This document shows positions 9,650 through 20,800 of a DNA stretch of 64,000 bases, in pieces. Origin of the DNA: Meconema thalassinum (lineage: Eukaryota > Arthropoda > Insecta > Orthoptera > Tettigoniidae); assembly GCA_946902985.2 (NCBI GenBank), contig OX336389.2, positions 788,764,979-788,828,978 of the forward strand, given 5' to 3'. Position 1 is the stretch's first letter, and each line of letters begins with the position of its first letter. The notes under the pieces are model-generated. The model saw only the letters and a list, made by a program, of their open reading frames with translations. It did not search any database and was not told the DNA's origin. The position numbers were made by a program, and so were the translations under genes.

Positions 9650-12600
9650 TTAAGCATGGTCAATGATTGAGTAATGACCATAGGCATGTGTACCTATACC
9701 GTTAGCATCAATCACTCTTTTATCATCACTAGGACACAAAGCAATTTTGTTTAGTCTTATAGATGATATGTCATGTTGTTTAGAAGTGATAATGTTCATG
9801 GGTATTCTTTTTACATTGTTTTTCATGACACAATCCTTATAATCTTGAAAGCTTATACAATTTTTGACAACACCTCTGTTAATACCTTTAATCTTTTTGA
9901 TTTCTTTACCAATTATGTCTAAAGCGTACATTTTAGCTCTAAGTCCAACAAATGCTTTTATAATTTGTCCACAAGCCTCGTCTTTAAATTTCCCCAACGT
10001 TTTCTTGTTTGATGTAGAGTAACATATGTGATTAGTAGGATAATCTGATGTGTCCAGGTGTTCTAGGAAATCCAACTTGTCTTGATATACATCTGGGGTG
10101 TTAACCAAATAAATGAACGAGTCGGTATCCATATACATGAGTTTAAGATTGTCCATTCCATAATAGGGTAGCAGGACATCATAGTGGTGGGAATACATTA
10201 GAGTTTTTGAAATATCCAGTATACACATTCCAATATATATAGGCTTATTGAATACAATGTTACGTTTAGCCATGTGGAAAGCAGCTAGGTTGGGACCATA
10301 AATTGTTCTGTCGATGAATGTTGGTTTAGCTATTAGCTTTTCTGCCTTTTTGCTGTCAGTCACAAGACGTATGTCTATTCTTTTACGGATATTTTCCATT
10401 GTTTTCCCAAAAATGGCATTGTTGAATAATTTGTACAGATTTTTCTCAAAATCATTTCTGGCTTGTTTTCGAAGGTTGTTATTAAAATCAACGTATGCCT
10501 TTAACCAAGGTCTTTGTTTAAACTTTAACACACGATGAATTTTTATCAATTTTATTCCATGATCTAAAGCCTGTTTTAATGCCATGTAGTGAACAACATA
10601 TCGCCTTCGATTTCCAAGATGAGGAATTAGTTTTTTTCAGAGACGAATCCTTAGGTTGTGTACACTCTGGTAGGAAAGGTAAATCGTTGTGTAGATCATG
10701 AAGGTCAGATGGGTAATCAACATCAACGTCTAGAATGTATCCCACAGGATCGTCTTTCTTTAGTTTTTCTAGATCAACAGTATCTGGAGAAACCCACTGA
10801 AATCCACCATAAGGAAGGGAGTGGCACATAGCCCACCCGTATTGGTTGTTGGCATCATCATAGGTAATAAACTGCGATGGTTTCTCAGAATCATAGGTTT
10901 CCATGTATTTATTGTTAGCTTCAGCATACCGATGAGACACCTGGCATATGCCTCCACGTATTCCAGACTCGATTAAAAGAATCTGATCGTAATCCTGTAG
11001 CAATTCCAGTTCAATGCCTGTGTAAAGGAGCATTGCCTCGAAACTTAAACCAGGCGAAGTAAAGAAGTGTGCAGCATCCACTCGGTGTGTTTCTAGTGTT
11101 TTGTTTCTAAACGTTTCAAAGCTGTCTGCAAGAAGGAGTACATCTGATGTTAGGTAGAGGTCACTATATTCCCCTAGAGTTTTAATGTTGAACTGATTCC
11201 AGACATTTTTGGCATGTTCGTAGTCTTCTTGACTAACATCTTCTTGACTTAATTTGTTAAAGAATGCCTCTTTTGGAGGTAAACGCGTTTCACTTAACTT
11301 TTCCCATGAGTCAATGTAGTCATAACAAAATACCCCTTTACGAGTCATGAGCATTGCATTTTCTTTTCCAAAGTACTTGTCTGTTTCAGGGTATGATGTT
11401 AAGTTGGAAACTAAGTTTTCCAAACTACTCGGCATTAACCGAAACGTATCCACAAATCTAAGCTTAACATTTCCTACATATTTGGTAAAGGAAATGTACT
11501 TTTCTTTGGAGTTAGCGATAACATCCACTCTCTCAGTAGTACACCCCAATTGCTTTACAATGAAATTTGCGTCGTAGCCACTCATATTATGTAGAAACAC
11601 AGGAACGGGGTTTCGTGTTTTACACCTCAAATTACAGTTATTGTGAGCACTTCCACGGTATTCCCCTGTAATATGGCAGTGGTCTCGAACTTTCCAGTCC
11701 TGTTGGGTAAATGGTTTTTGACACAAATAACAGGTTTCAGAACATTGGAACTCTGCTTCTTGAGCCTGAGTTAAGGCCTTTGGAACATTTAAGCTGTAAA
11801 GGCGATCAATTTCATTAGCTATTGAGATCAAACAGTCCATAAACTTTTCTGCAGCGTCAGGCCCACGATAAATAACAGGTTGGCTTGAAAGATTTGTCTT
11901 TATGTGTTCCACAGCAGGTGAGGGTTTAACGTATATACCAAAGCTCATAGGAACATGACTCTGGTATGGCACTGTATAACTTGCCTCAGGATTAGGTAGA
12001 CATGTTTGATAGGGTAACAGTATACTTTCAAAATCAGCATAGATAACGTAAGGTATTCTCAGCATTTTTTCAACATTTAAGAATTTGACAATGGGGTTTT
12101 TAATAGGCATTTCAACCCTAGCAATGTCATGCTGGACACACAAAGCTCTATGTTCTTTCATTTTTTCCATTCCTTGTTGTCCATATCGATTATCAAAGTG
12201 TGTAAAACACCGTTTACACGTATATATTTTATGTTCATGGCGGGTAATCTGATGTCTTACTAGTTTATCAAAATCTTTGATAAAGACGTAGTGGTTCTGG
12301 CCGGATGATGAACTTAGCAAAAGGAGGTCGCGATGGTCTTGCAGCTCTTGATCCACAACCTTCAGAGGGAACAATTTCTTGTCTTGTTCCAATCCAAATA
12401 CATTAATGGATATATCGTTGGCTTTTTCAAATTTGGGAATGTCAGCTAGCGATGTAGGAAATGATATTACTGAAAAATCATACTTGTTTTCCAGATCCTT
12501 GTATTTACTAACGCGTTTAGCATCAGTTTTAACCAGTTTTGCTAAAATGGCATACATAAAACACCTCTCGTCCTTAAAGTTTTGAGGATTAATGCAGGCT

Positions 12601-13283
12601 TTTCTTGCTTGTATAGCTGCTGGTAATGGAATATATGTGCTTCCACGCAAGGGATTGTACTTATTTATTTTCAATCGTACTCCTTCCACTGCTAACAAAG
12701 CCCAATTACTGCCTTTTAGCTCAGATTCTTCCATTTCCGTAGTTAACTTTGTAAATTGTGTTTCCAAGAAACTACTTAAGTCCGTTTCCAAAAATAGGGC
12801 CTGATTTCGTGTTTTAAAAGCACGATCTGTAATTTCATTGGTAGATGTATGAATGAATCTACATTCAGCAACAAGATTAACTTTTATCGACTTGTGCATT
12901 GCTAGTTCTTTCTGCATAGCTTGTATTATTTGCTGTTTGGACTCTTTAAGGTATGAATTTAAATCCTTGCACGTATCGCAACGAATGAAATAGGATTTAA
13001 GTCGACCTTCAAAAGATGTCTCATATTCAATAAGTCCATTTTTGTCAGGGACCAATGACAGTAGGTAATGTTTTGTAGGCTCTGCTTTTTGTCTCTTAGC
13101 TGCCGACACAACATTACAACATTCTTCATGACGACGTCCATTGTAGGCATTGTTGAATGTACTACCACAGGTCTTGCACTCATGAAATTCACCACACGAT
13201 ACTTCATGTCGCTTCCTATGATAGTCTCGAAGAAAAGTCTTTCCACACTCTTTACACATATAGCTAGGAATGGCTTCTTCCAT
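9650..13283 (-). pseudogene. Protein-primed-type DNA polymerase B, left copy, frameshifted
   Basis: This is the mirror copy of the gene at 17853-21485 and appears to give the same translation, except that a run of seven T at 10631-10637 (six A in the right copy) shifts the frame. Translation from ATG 13283 gives about 921 aa and stops shortly after the shift. The remaining 311 aa, holding polymerase motifs B and C, continue in another frame to 9650. The truncated product would keep the zinc fingers, the 3'-5' exonuclease, the HNH-like insert and motif A but lose the YxDTDS site. A homopolymer sequencing error must be excluded before calling it dead. Confidence 0.85.
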
Positions 13284-13303
13284 TATGAATGTTGATTTCT
13301 GCA

Positions 13304-13860
13304 AACAGCTGCTTACTGCGTATCACAGGGCTAGAGGTTGGTCGGTGAGACGGTCTTTCACGATGTGAACACCGTGAGAGGTAGTAGTCAACTGGTGATA
13401 TTCTTGTTAAGGGTCCACTAATATACCCCTAGTCTAGACCAACAGCTCTTTACAGCGTATGACAAGGCTGTAGACTGGACAGTGAGACGGTCTTTCACGA
13501 TGTGAACACTGTAACAAGTAGTAGTCAACTGATTATATACTTGCTAAGGGTTCTCTAATATACAATAGTCAAGACCAACAGCTACTTACTGTGTAGTACA
13601 AGGCTGTACAATAGTTGTTTTGACAGTCTTTCACGATGTGGTCACTGTGAATGGTGGTAGTCAACTGATGATATTCTTGATAAGGGTCCTCTAATGTACC
13701 CCTGGTTAAGGGTAACAGCTGCTCACTGCTTATGACAAAGCTAAAGACTGGTTGCTTCAACGGTCTTTCACAATGTAAACACTGTGACAGGTAGTAGTCA
13801 ACTGAAAATATTCTTATGGCCTACTCAAGGTTATCAGGTACTTACTGCATATCAAAAGGC
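13304..13860 (-). repeat. 137-bp repeat array upstream of left polB
   Basis: Mirror of 17281-17835. Four units carry the inverted motif TTCAC-ATC-GTGAA or close variants in front of the polymerase start. The small open frame at 13569-13760 is only a by-product of the repeats. Confidence 0.8.
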
Positions 13861-14039
13861 TGTACACTCATGTGTGTTAGGCACTCTTTCTTGCTAAGGA
13901 CCCCAATATTCCCTACACAAGGCTATACATGTTAGTTCTAAACACTTAGTGATTAATTGTATATTCAATTTTTGTACAAAGCTTATACAAGCACGTTTTT
14001 ATGAGGTAAAACTTTGTTAAATAGCTGCATGCGACACAC

Positions 14040-14370
14040 AAAGTATGTTGCCGCTATCTAGCGGTGACTATGAGAACTACTTGAACGACCAGCATGCTAC
14101 CTAGTGCTCCATTTCAACACTCGCTCACTGAACGACCAGCATGCTATCTAGCGGTCGATAGCAATACTTCTCAACTACCAGCCTGCTATCTATCGGTCAA
14201 TATGACAACTCACTCAACTACCAACATGCTACATGGCTTTTTTGGTCAGTTTTTTGTTGGCTTTTTTTTGGTCAGTTTCTGTTGGCTTATGTTGGCTTTT
14301 ATTGGCTTTTGTTGGCTTTTGTTGGCTTTTGTAGGCTTTTTTGTTGGCTTTTGTTGGCTTTCATATTTGC
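14040..14370 (+). repeat. 'gctatctagcggt' repeats and TTGGCTTTTG array, left arm
   Basis: About four units of 45-60 bp carry 'gaccagcatgctatctagcg', then a run of about ten TTGGCTTTTG-type units. The mirror copy is at 16765-17095. The array opens a hydrophobic 121-codon frame (14094-14459) that reads toward the centre. I treat it as repeat-derived. Confidence 0.75.
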
Positions 14371-14756
14371 TCTTGCTTGTGGGGGCTTATTATTTGGTCT
14401 TGGAAAGTATGTCAGTCCTTTTTTTTATGGCTGCAAAATGCTTACAGCCATGTTTGTAAGCAGCAACAACAACAACAGCAACACACAAAATTCCAAAAAA
14501 AAATCCAAAGTACTCTAAGGTTTATCAATGACTCTCAACTCTTACACTTACCTCTATCCCATGCATAGTCAAAAATTAGTGTATTTTTCAAATTTTTCAA
14601 AAATATTTGGAAAGTTGGCTATATCATTAATCTAAAAATCCTGAAAAGACATATGTTAACTCCAACACCTACCTCTATACCACTCTCAGTCCAAAAATAG
14701 TGTATTTTTCAAATTTTCCAAAACATATTTCCAAAATGGGTTATATTTCCAAAATT

Positions 14757-16385
14757 TAAAAGTTAACAAAAACGTTTGTTTGACATAAATGAATGGCCTT
14801 TGTCCCCTCTACCACTATACCAAGTCCCAGGTCTCCAGGACAAAAAAAAAAAAAAAATTTTAAAAAGCGTTTTATTTTCAAAATTAGGAATTTTACAAAC
14901 ACATTTGTCTGACGTAAATCAATGGTCATTACCCCCTCTATCCCCACACTAAGTCTCATGTCTCTAGAACAACAAAAATAAAATTTTGAAAATGGGCTTA
15001 TATTTCCAAAATTAGGAATTTTACAAAAACGTTTGTCTGAAGTAAATCAATGGTCATTACCCCCCTCCACCCCCACACTAAGTCTCATGTCTCTAGAACA
15101 ACAAAAATAAAATTTTGAAAATGGGCTTATATTTCCAAAATTAGGAATTTTACAAAACCGTTTGTCTAACGTAAATCAGTGGTCTTTACCCCCTCTATCC
15201 CCATACCAAGTCTCAGGTCTCTAGGTCAACAAAAATAAAATTTTGAAAATGGGCTATATTTCCAAAATTAGGAATTCTACAAAAAAGTTTGTCTAACGTA
15301 AATCAATTGTCTTCTAACCCACCCATTTTATTTGTACCAGACTGTACAAGTTCGAGCGCCACTACTCCACTACTGTTATTTTTGTTCTAGCGACTTGAAA
15401 TTTATTTTGGTGGTAGATGGGGTCAGGGCCAGTGATTTATGTCAAACAAATTTTTTCGTAAACTTTCTACTTTCCAAAATATAAAAATTTCAAAATTCGA
15501 GTGTTTTCAAAAAAATGTAAAAAATAAAAAAGTTTTATTATAAAAAATAAAGGACATAGAGGCCATTCCTTTAAGCCCATAGAACATTTTTTAGAATGTT
15601 TGGTTTTATGAAAAATCGCCTACTTTCCCAGTTGATCTTTTTTATTTTTTGTCGTACAGACCTGGAACTTGGTTTGCAGGTAGAGGGGATAGAGACCTTT
15701 TATTTATATTAAACAAACTTTTTCGTAGAATTCCTAGTTTCCAAAATAGTGACCATTTTTTCAAAATTTTACTTTTGTTGACCTAGAGACCTGAGACTTG
15801 GTATGGGAATAGAGGGGGTAAAGACAATTGATTTACGTTAGACAAACTTTTTTGTAGAATTCCTAATTTTGGAAATATAGCCCATTTTCAAAATTTTATT
15901 TTTGTTGACCTAGAGACCTGAGACTTGGTATGGGGATAGAGGGGGTAAAGACCACTGATTTACGTTAGACAAACGGTTTTGTAAAATTCCTAATTTTGGA
16001 AATATAAGCCCATTTTCAAAATTTTATTTTTGTTGTTCTAGAGACATGAGACTTAGTGTGGGGGTGGAGGGGGGTAATGACCATTGATTTACTTCAGACA
16101 AACGTTTTTGTAAAATTCCTAATTTTGGAAATATAAGCCCATTTTCAAAATTTTATTTTTGTTGTTCTAGAGACATGAGACTTAGTGTGGGGATAGAGGG
16201 GGTAATGACCATTGATTTACGTCAGACAAATGTGTTTGTAAAATTCCTAATTTTGAAAATAAAACGCTTTTTAAAAATTTTATTTTTTTTTGTCCTGGAG
16301 ACCTGGGACTTGGTATAGTGGTAGAGGGGACAAAGGCCATTCATTTATGTCAAACAAACGTTTTTGTTAACTTTTAAATTTTGGA
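14757..16385. repeat. Central inverted array of ~128-bp units
   Basis: Units contain a 'caaacgttttt' block, 'attcctaattttggaaatat', 'ttttatttttgtt' and 'gagacttggtatgg'. Five units run one way (marks near 14766, 14893, 15024, 15154, 15282). Seven or eight run the other way (15443, 15706, 15840, 15966, 16095, 16222, 16352). The change of direction near 15314-15380 is the true axis. The 507-bp spacer is therefore mostly extra right-hand units, not foreign DNA. Confidence 0.85.
15314..15820. other. Spacer between the palindrome arms
   Basis: This 507-bp segment has no mirror partner. It starts with about 65 bp of unrelated sequence (15314-15378), followed by degenerate right-oriented array units. 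No open reading frame of note is present. It would be the loop if the single strand folded back. Confidence 0.8.
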
Positions 16386-17280
16386 AATATAACCCATTTT
16401 GGAAATATGTTTTGGAAAATTTGAAAAATACACTATTTTTGGACTGAGAGTGGTATAGAGGTAGGTGTTGGAGTTAACATATGTCTTTTCAGGATTTTTA
16501 GATTAATGATATAGCCAACTTTCCAAATATTTTTGAAAAATTTGAAAAATACACTAATTTTTGACTATGCATGGGATAGAGGTAAGTGTAAGAGTTGAGA
16601 GTCATTGATAAACCTTAGAGTACTTTGGATTTTTTTTTGGAATTTTGTGTGTTGCTGTTGTTGTTGTTGTTGCTGCTTACAAACATGGCTGTAAGCATTT
16701 TGCAGCCATAAAAAAAAGGACTGACATACTTTCCAAGACCAAATAATAAGCCCCCACAAGCAAGAGCAAATATGAAAGCCAACAAAAGCCAACAAAAAAG
16801 CCTACAAAAGCCAACAAAAGCCAACAAAAGCCAATAAAAGCCAACATAAGCCAACAGAAACTGACCAAAAAAAAGCCAACAAAAAACTGACCAAAAAAGC
16901 CATGTAGCATGTTGGTAGTTGAGTGAGTTGTCATATTGACCGATAGATAGCAGGCTGGTAGTTGAGAAGTATTGCTATCGACCGCTAGATAGCATGCTGG
17001 TCGTTCAGTGAGCGAGTGTTGAAATGGAGCACTAGGTAGCATGCTGGTCATTCAAGTAGTTCTCATAGTCACCGCTAGATAGCGGCAACATACTTTGTGT
17101 GTCGCATGCAGCTATTTAACAAAGTTTTACCTCATAAAAACGTGCTTGTATAAGCTTTGTACAAAAATTGAATATACAATTAATCACTAAGTGTTTAGAA
17201 CTAACATGTATAGCCTTGTGTAGGGAATATTGGGGTCCTTAGCAAGAAAGAGTGCCTAACACACATGAGTGTACAGCCTT

Positions 17281-17835
17281 TTGATATGCAGTAAGTACCT
17301 GATAACCTTGAGTAGGCCATAAGAATATTTTCAGTTGACTACTACCTGTCACAGTGTTTACATTGTGAAAGACCGTTGAAGCAACCAGTCTTTAGCTTTG
17401 TCATAAGCAGTGAGCAGCTGTTACCCTTAACCAGGGGTACATTAGAGGACCCTTATCAAGAATATCATCAGTTGACTACCACCATTCACAGTGACCACAT
17501 CGTGAAAGACTGTCAAAACAACTATTGTACAGCCTTGTACTACACAGTAAGTAGCTGTTGGTCTTGACTATTGTATATTAGAGAACCCTTAGCAAGTATA
17601 TAATCAGTTGACTACTACTTGTTACAGTGTTCACATCGTGAAAGACCGTCTCACTGTCCAGTCTACAGCCTTGTCATACGCTGTAAAGAGCTGTTGGTCT
17701 AGACTAGGGGTATATTAGTGGACCCTTAACAAGAATATCACCAGTTGACTACTACCTCTCACGGTGTTCACATCGTGAAAGACTGTCTCACCGACCAACC
17801 TCTAGCCCTGTGATACGCAGTAAGCAGCTGTTTGC
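17281..17835 (+). promoter_or_regulatory. Iterated palindromic repeats upstream of polB
   Basis: Four units of about 137 bp carry TTCACATCGTGAA (17630-17642 and 17767-17779) or variants (17357-17369 and 17494-17506), at spacings of 137, 136 and 137 bp. Each unit also has 'gttgactact' before the motif, and most have 'agctgttggtct' after it. The last unit ends 17 bp before the ATG. A palindrome iterated at constant spacing in front of a replication gene looks like an origin or operator array. That function is inference. Confidence 0.6.
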
Positions 17836-17852
17836 AGAAATCAACATTCATA

Positions 17853-20800
17853 ATGGAAGAAGCCATTCCTAGCTATATGTGTAAAGAGTGTGGAAAGACT
17901 TTTCTTCGAGACTATCATAGGAAGCGACATGAAGTATCGTGTGGTGAATTTCATGAGTGCAAGACCTGTGGTAGTACATTCAACAATGCCTACAATGGAC
18001 GTCGTCATGAAGAATGTTGTAATGTTGTGTCGGCAGCTAAGAGACAAAAAGCAGAGCCTACAAAACATTACCTACTGTCATTGGTCCCTGACAAAAATGG
18101 ACTTATTGAATATGAGACATCTTTTGAAGGTCGACTTAAATCCTATTTCATTCGTTGCGATACGTGCAAGGATTTAAATTCATACCTTAAAGAGTCCAAA
18201 CAGCAAATAATACAAGCTATGCAGAAAGAACTAGCAATGCACAAGTCGATAAAAGTTAATCTTGTTGCTGAATGTAGATTCATTCATACATCTACCAATG
18301 AAATTACAGATCGTGCTTTTAAAACACGAAATCAGGCCCTATTTTTGGAAACGGACTTAAGTAGTTTCTTGGAAACACAATTTACAAAGTTAACTACGGA
18401 AATGGAAGAATCTGAGCTAAAAGGCAGTAATTGGGCTTTGTTAGCAGTGGAAGGAGTACGATTGAAAATAAATAAGTACAATCCCTTGCGTGGAAGCACA
18501 TATATTCCATTACCAGCAGCTATACAAGCAAGAAAAGCCTGCATTAATCCTCAAAACTTTAAGGACGAGAGGTGTTTTATGTATGCCATTTTAGCAAAAC
18601 TGGTTAAAACTGATGCTAAACGCGTTAGTAAATACAAGGATCTGGAAAACAAGTATGATTTTTCAGTAATATCATTTCCTACATCGCTAGCTGACATTCC
18701 CAAATTTGAAAAAGCCAACGATATATCCATTAATGTATTTGGATTGGAACAAGACAAGAAATTGTTCCCTCTGAAGGTTGTGGATCAAGAGCTGCAAGAC
18801 CATCGCGACCTCCTTTTGCTAAGTTCATCATCCGGCCAGAACCACTACGTCTTTATCAAAGATTTTGATAAACTAGTAAGACATCAGATTACCCGCCATG
18901 AACATAAAATATATACGTGTAAACGGTGTTTTACACACTTTGATAATCGATATGGACAACAAGGAATGGAAAAAATGAAAGAACATAGAGCTTTGTGTGT
19001 CCAGCATGACATTGCTAGGGTTGAAATGCCTATTAAAAACCCCATTGTCAAATTCTTAAATGTTGAAAAAATGCTGAGAATACCTTACGTTATCTATGCT
19101 GATTTTGAAAGTATACTGTTACCCTATCAAACATGTCTACCTAATCCTGAGGCAAGTTATACAGTGCCATACCAGAGTCATGTTCCTATGAGCTTTGGTA
19201 TATACGTTAAACCCTCACCTGCTGTGGAACACATAAAGACAAATCTTTCAAGCCAACCTGTTATTTATCGTGGGCCTGACGCTGCAGAAAAGTTTATGGA
19301 CTGTTTGATCTCAATAGCTAATGAAATTGATCGCCTTTACAGCTTAAATGTTCCAAAGGCCTTAACTCAGGCTCAAGAAGCAGAGTTCCAATGTTCTGAA
19401 ACCTGTTATTTGTGTCAAAAACCATTTACCCAACAGGACTGGAAAGTTCGAGACCACTGCCATATTACAGGGGAATACCGTGGAAGTGCTCACAATAACT
19501 GTAATTTGAGGTGTAAAACACGAAACCCCGTTCCTGTGTTTCTACATAATATGAGTGGCTACGACGCAAATTTCATTGTAAAGCAATTGGGGTGTACTAC
19601 TGAGAGAGTGGATGTTATCGCTAACTCCAAAGAAAAGTACATTTCCTTTACCAAATATGTAGGAAATGTTAAGCTTAGATTTGTGGATACGTTTCGGTTA
19701 ATGCCGAGTAGTTTGGAAAACTTAGTTTCCAACTTAACATCATACCCTGAAACAGACAAGTACTTTGGAAAAGAAAATGCAATGCTCATGACTCGTAAAG
19801 GGGTATTTTGTTATGACTACATTGACTCATGGGAAAAGTTAAGTGAAACGCGTTTACCTCCAAAAGAGGCATTCTTTAACAAATTAAGTCAAGAAGATGT
19901 TAGTCAAGAAGACTACGAACATGCCAAAAATGTCTGGAATCAGTTCAACATTAAAACTCTAGGGGAATATAGTGACCTCTACCTAACATCAGATGTACTC
20001 CTTCTTGCAGACAGCTTTGAAACGTTTAGAAACAAAACACTAGAAACACACCGAGTGGATGCTGCACACTTCTTTACTTCGCCTGGTTTAAGTTTCGAGG
20101 CAATGCTCCTTTACACAGGCATTGAACTGGAATTGCTACAGGATTACGATCAGATTCTTTTAATCGAGTCTGGAATACGTGGAGGCATATGCCAGGTGTC
20201 TCATCGGTATGCTGAAGCTAACAATAAATACATGGAAACCTATGATTCTGAGAAACCATCGCAGTTTATTACCTATGATGATGCCAACAACCAATACGGG
20301 TGGGCTATGTGCCACTCCCTTCCTTATGGTGGATTTCAGTGGGTTTCTCCAGATACTGTTGATCTAGAAAAACTAAAGAAAGACGATCCTGTGGGATACA
20401 TTCTAGACGTTGATGTTGATTACCCATCTGACCTTCATGATCTACACAACGATTTACCTTTCCTACCAGAGTGTACACAACCTAAGGATTCGTCTCTGAA
20501 AAAACTAATTCCTCATCTTGGAAATCGAAGGCGATATGTTGTTCACTACATGGCATTAAAACAGGCTTTAGATCATGGAATAAAATTGATAAAAATTCAT
20601 CGTGTGTTAAAGTTTAAACAAAGACCTTGGTTAAAGGCATACGTTGATTTTAATAACAACCTTCGAAAACAAGCCAGAAATGATTTTGAGAAAAATCTGT
20701 ACAAATTATTCAACAATGCCATTTTTGGGAAAACAATGGAAAATATCCGTAAAAGAATAGACATACGTCTTGTGACTGACAGCAAAAAGGCAGAAAAGCT

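Larger units (their letters stand above)
7631..15313 (+). repeat. Left arm of the palindrome (7,683 bp)
   Basis: Its reverse complement is 15821-23415. Visible differences from the right arm are an extra 83-bp tandem copy (7865-8030), nine against seven TTA units near 7826, one fewer CAA unit near 14465, a different A-rich tract near 14841, one extra T at 10631-10637, and a C/T substitution at 14086 against 17050. The two polymerase translations otherwise appear the same. Confidence 0.92.

Noticed and set aside
13569..13760. 63-aa gene present in both arms
   Set aside because: It consists of the 137-bp repeat units, and its duplication is simply due to the palindrome.
13304..13860. CRISPR-like array (regular repeats)
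   Set aside because: Units are degenerate 137-bp tandem repeats in an arthropod transposon, with no unique spacers of fixed length and no associated genes.
14094..14459. Membrane-protein gene in the palindrome arm
   Set aside because: The frame arises from a simple TTGGCTTTTG array and has no homology I recognise. I kept it only as a low-interest observation.
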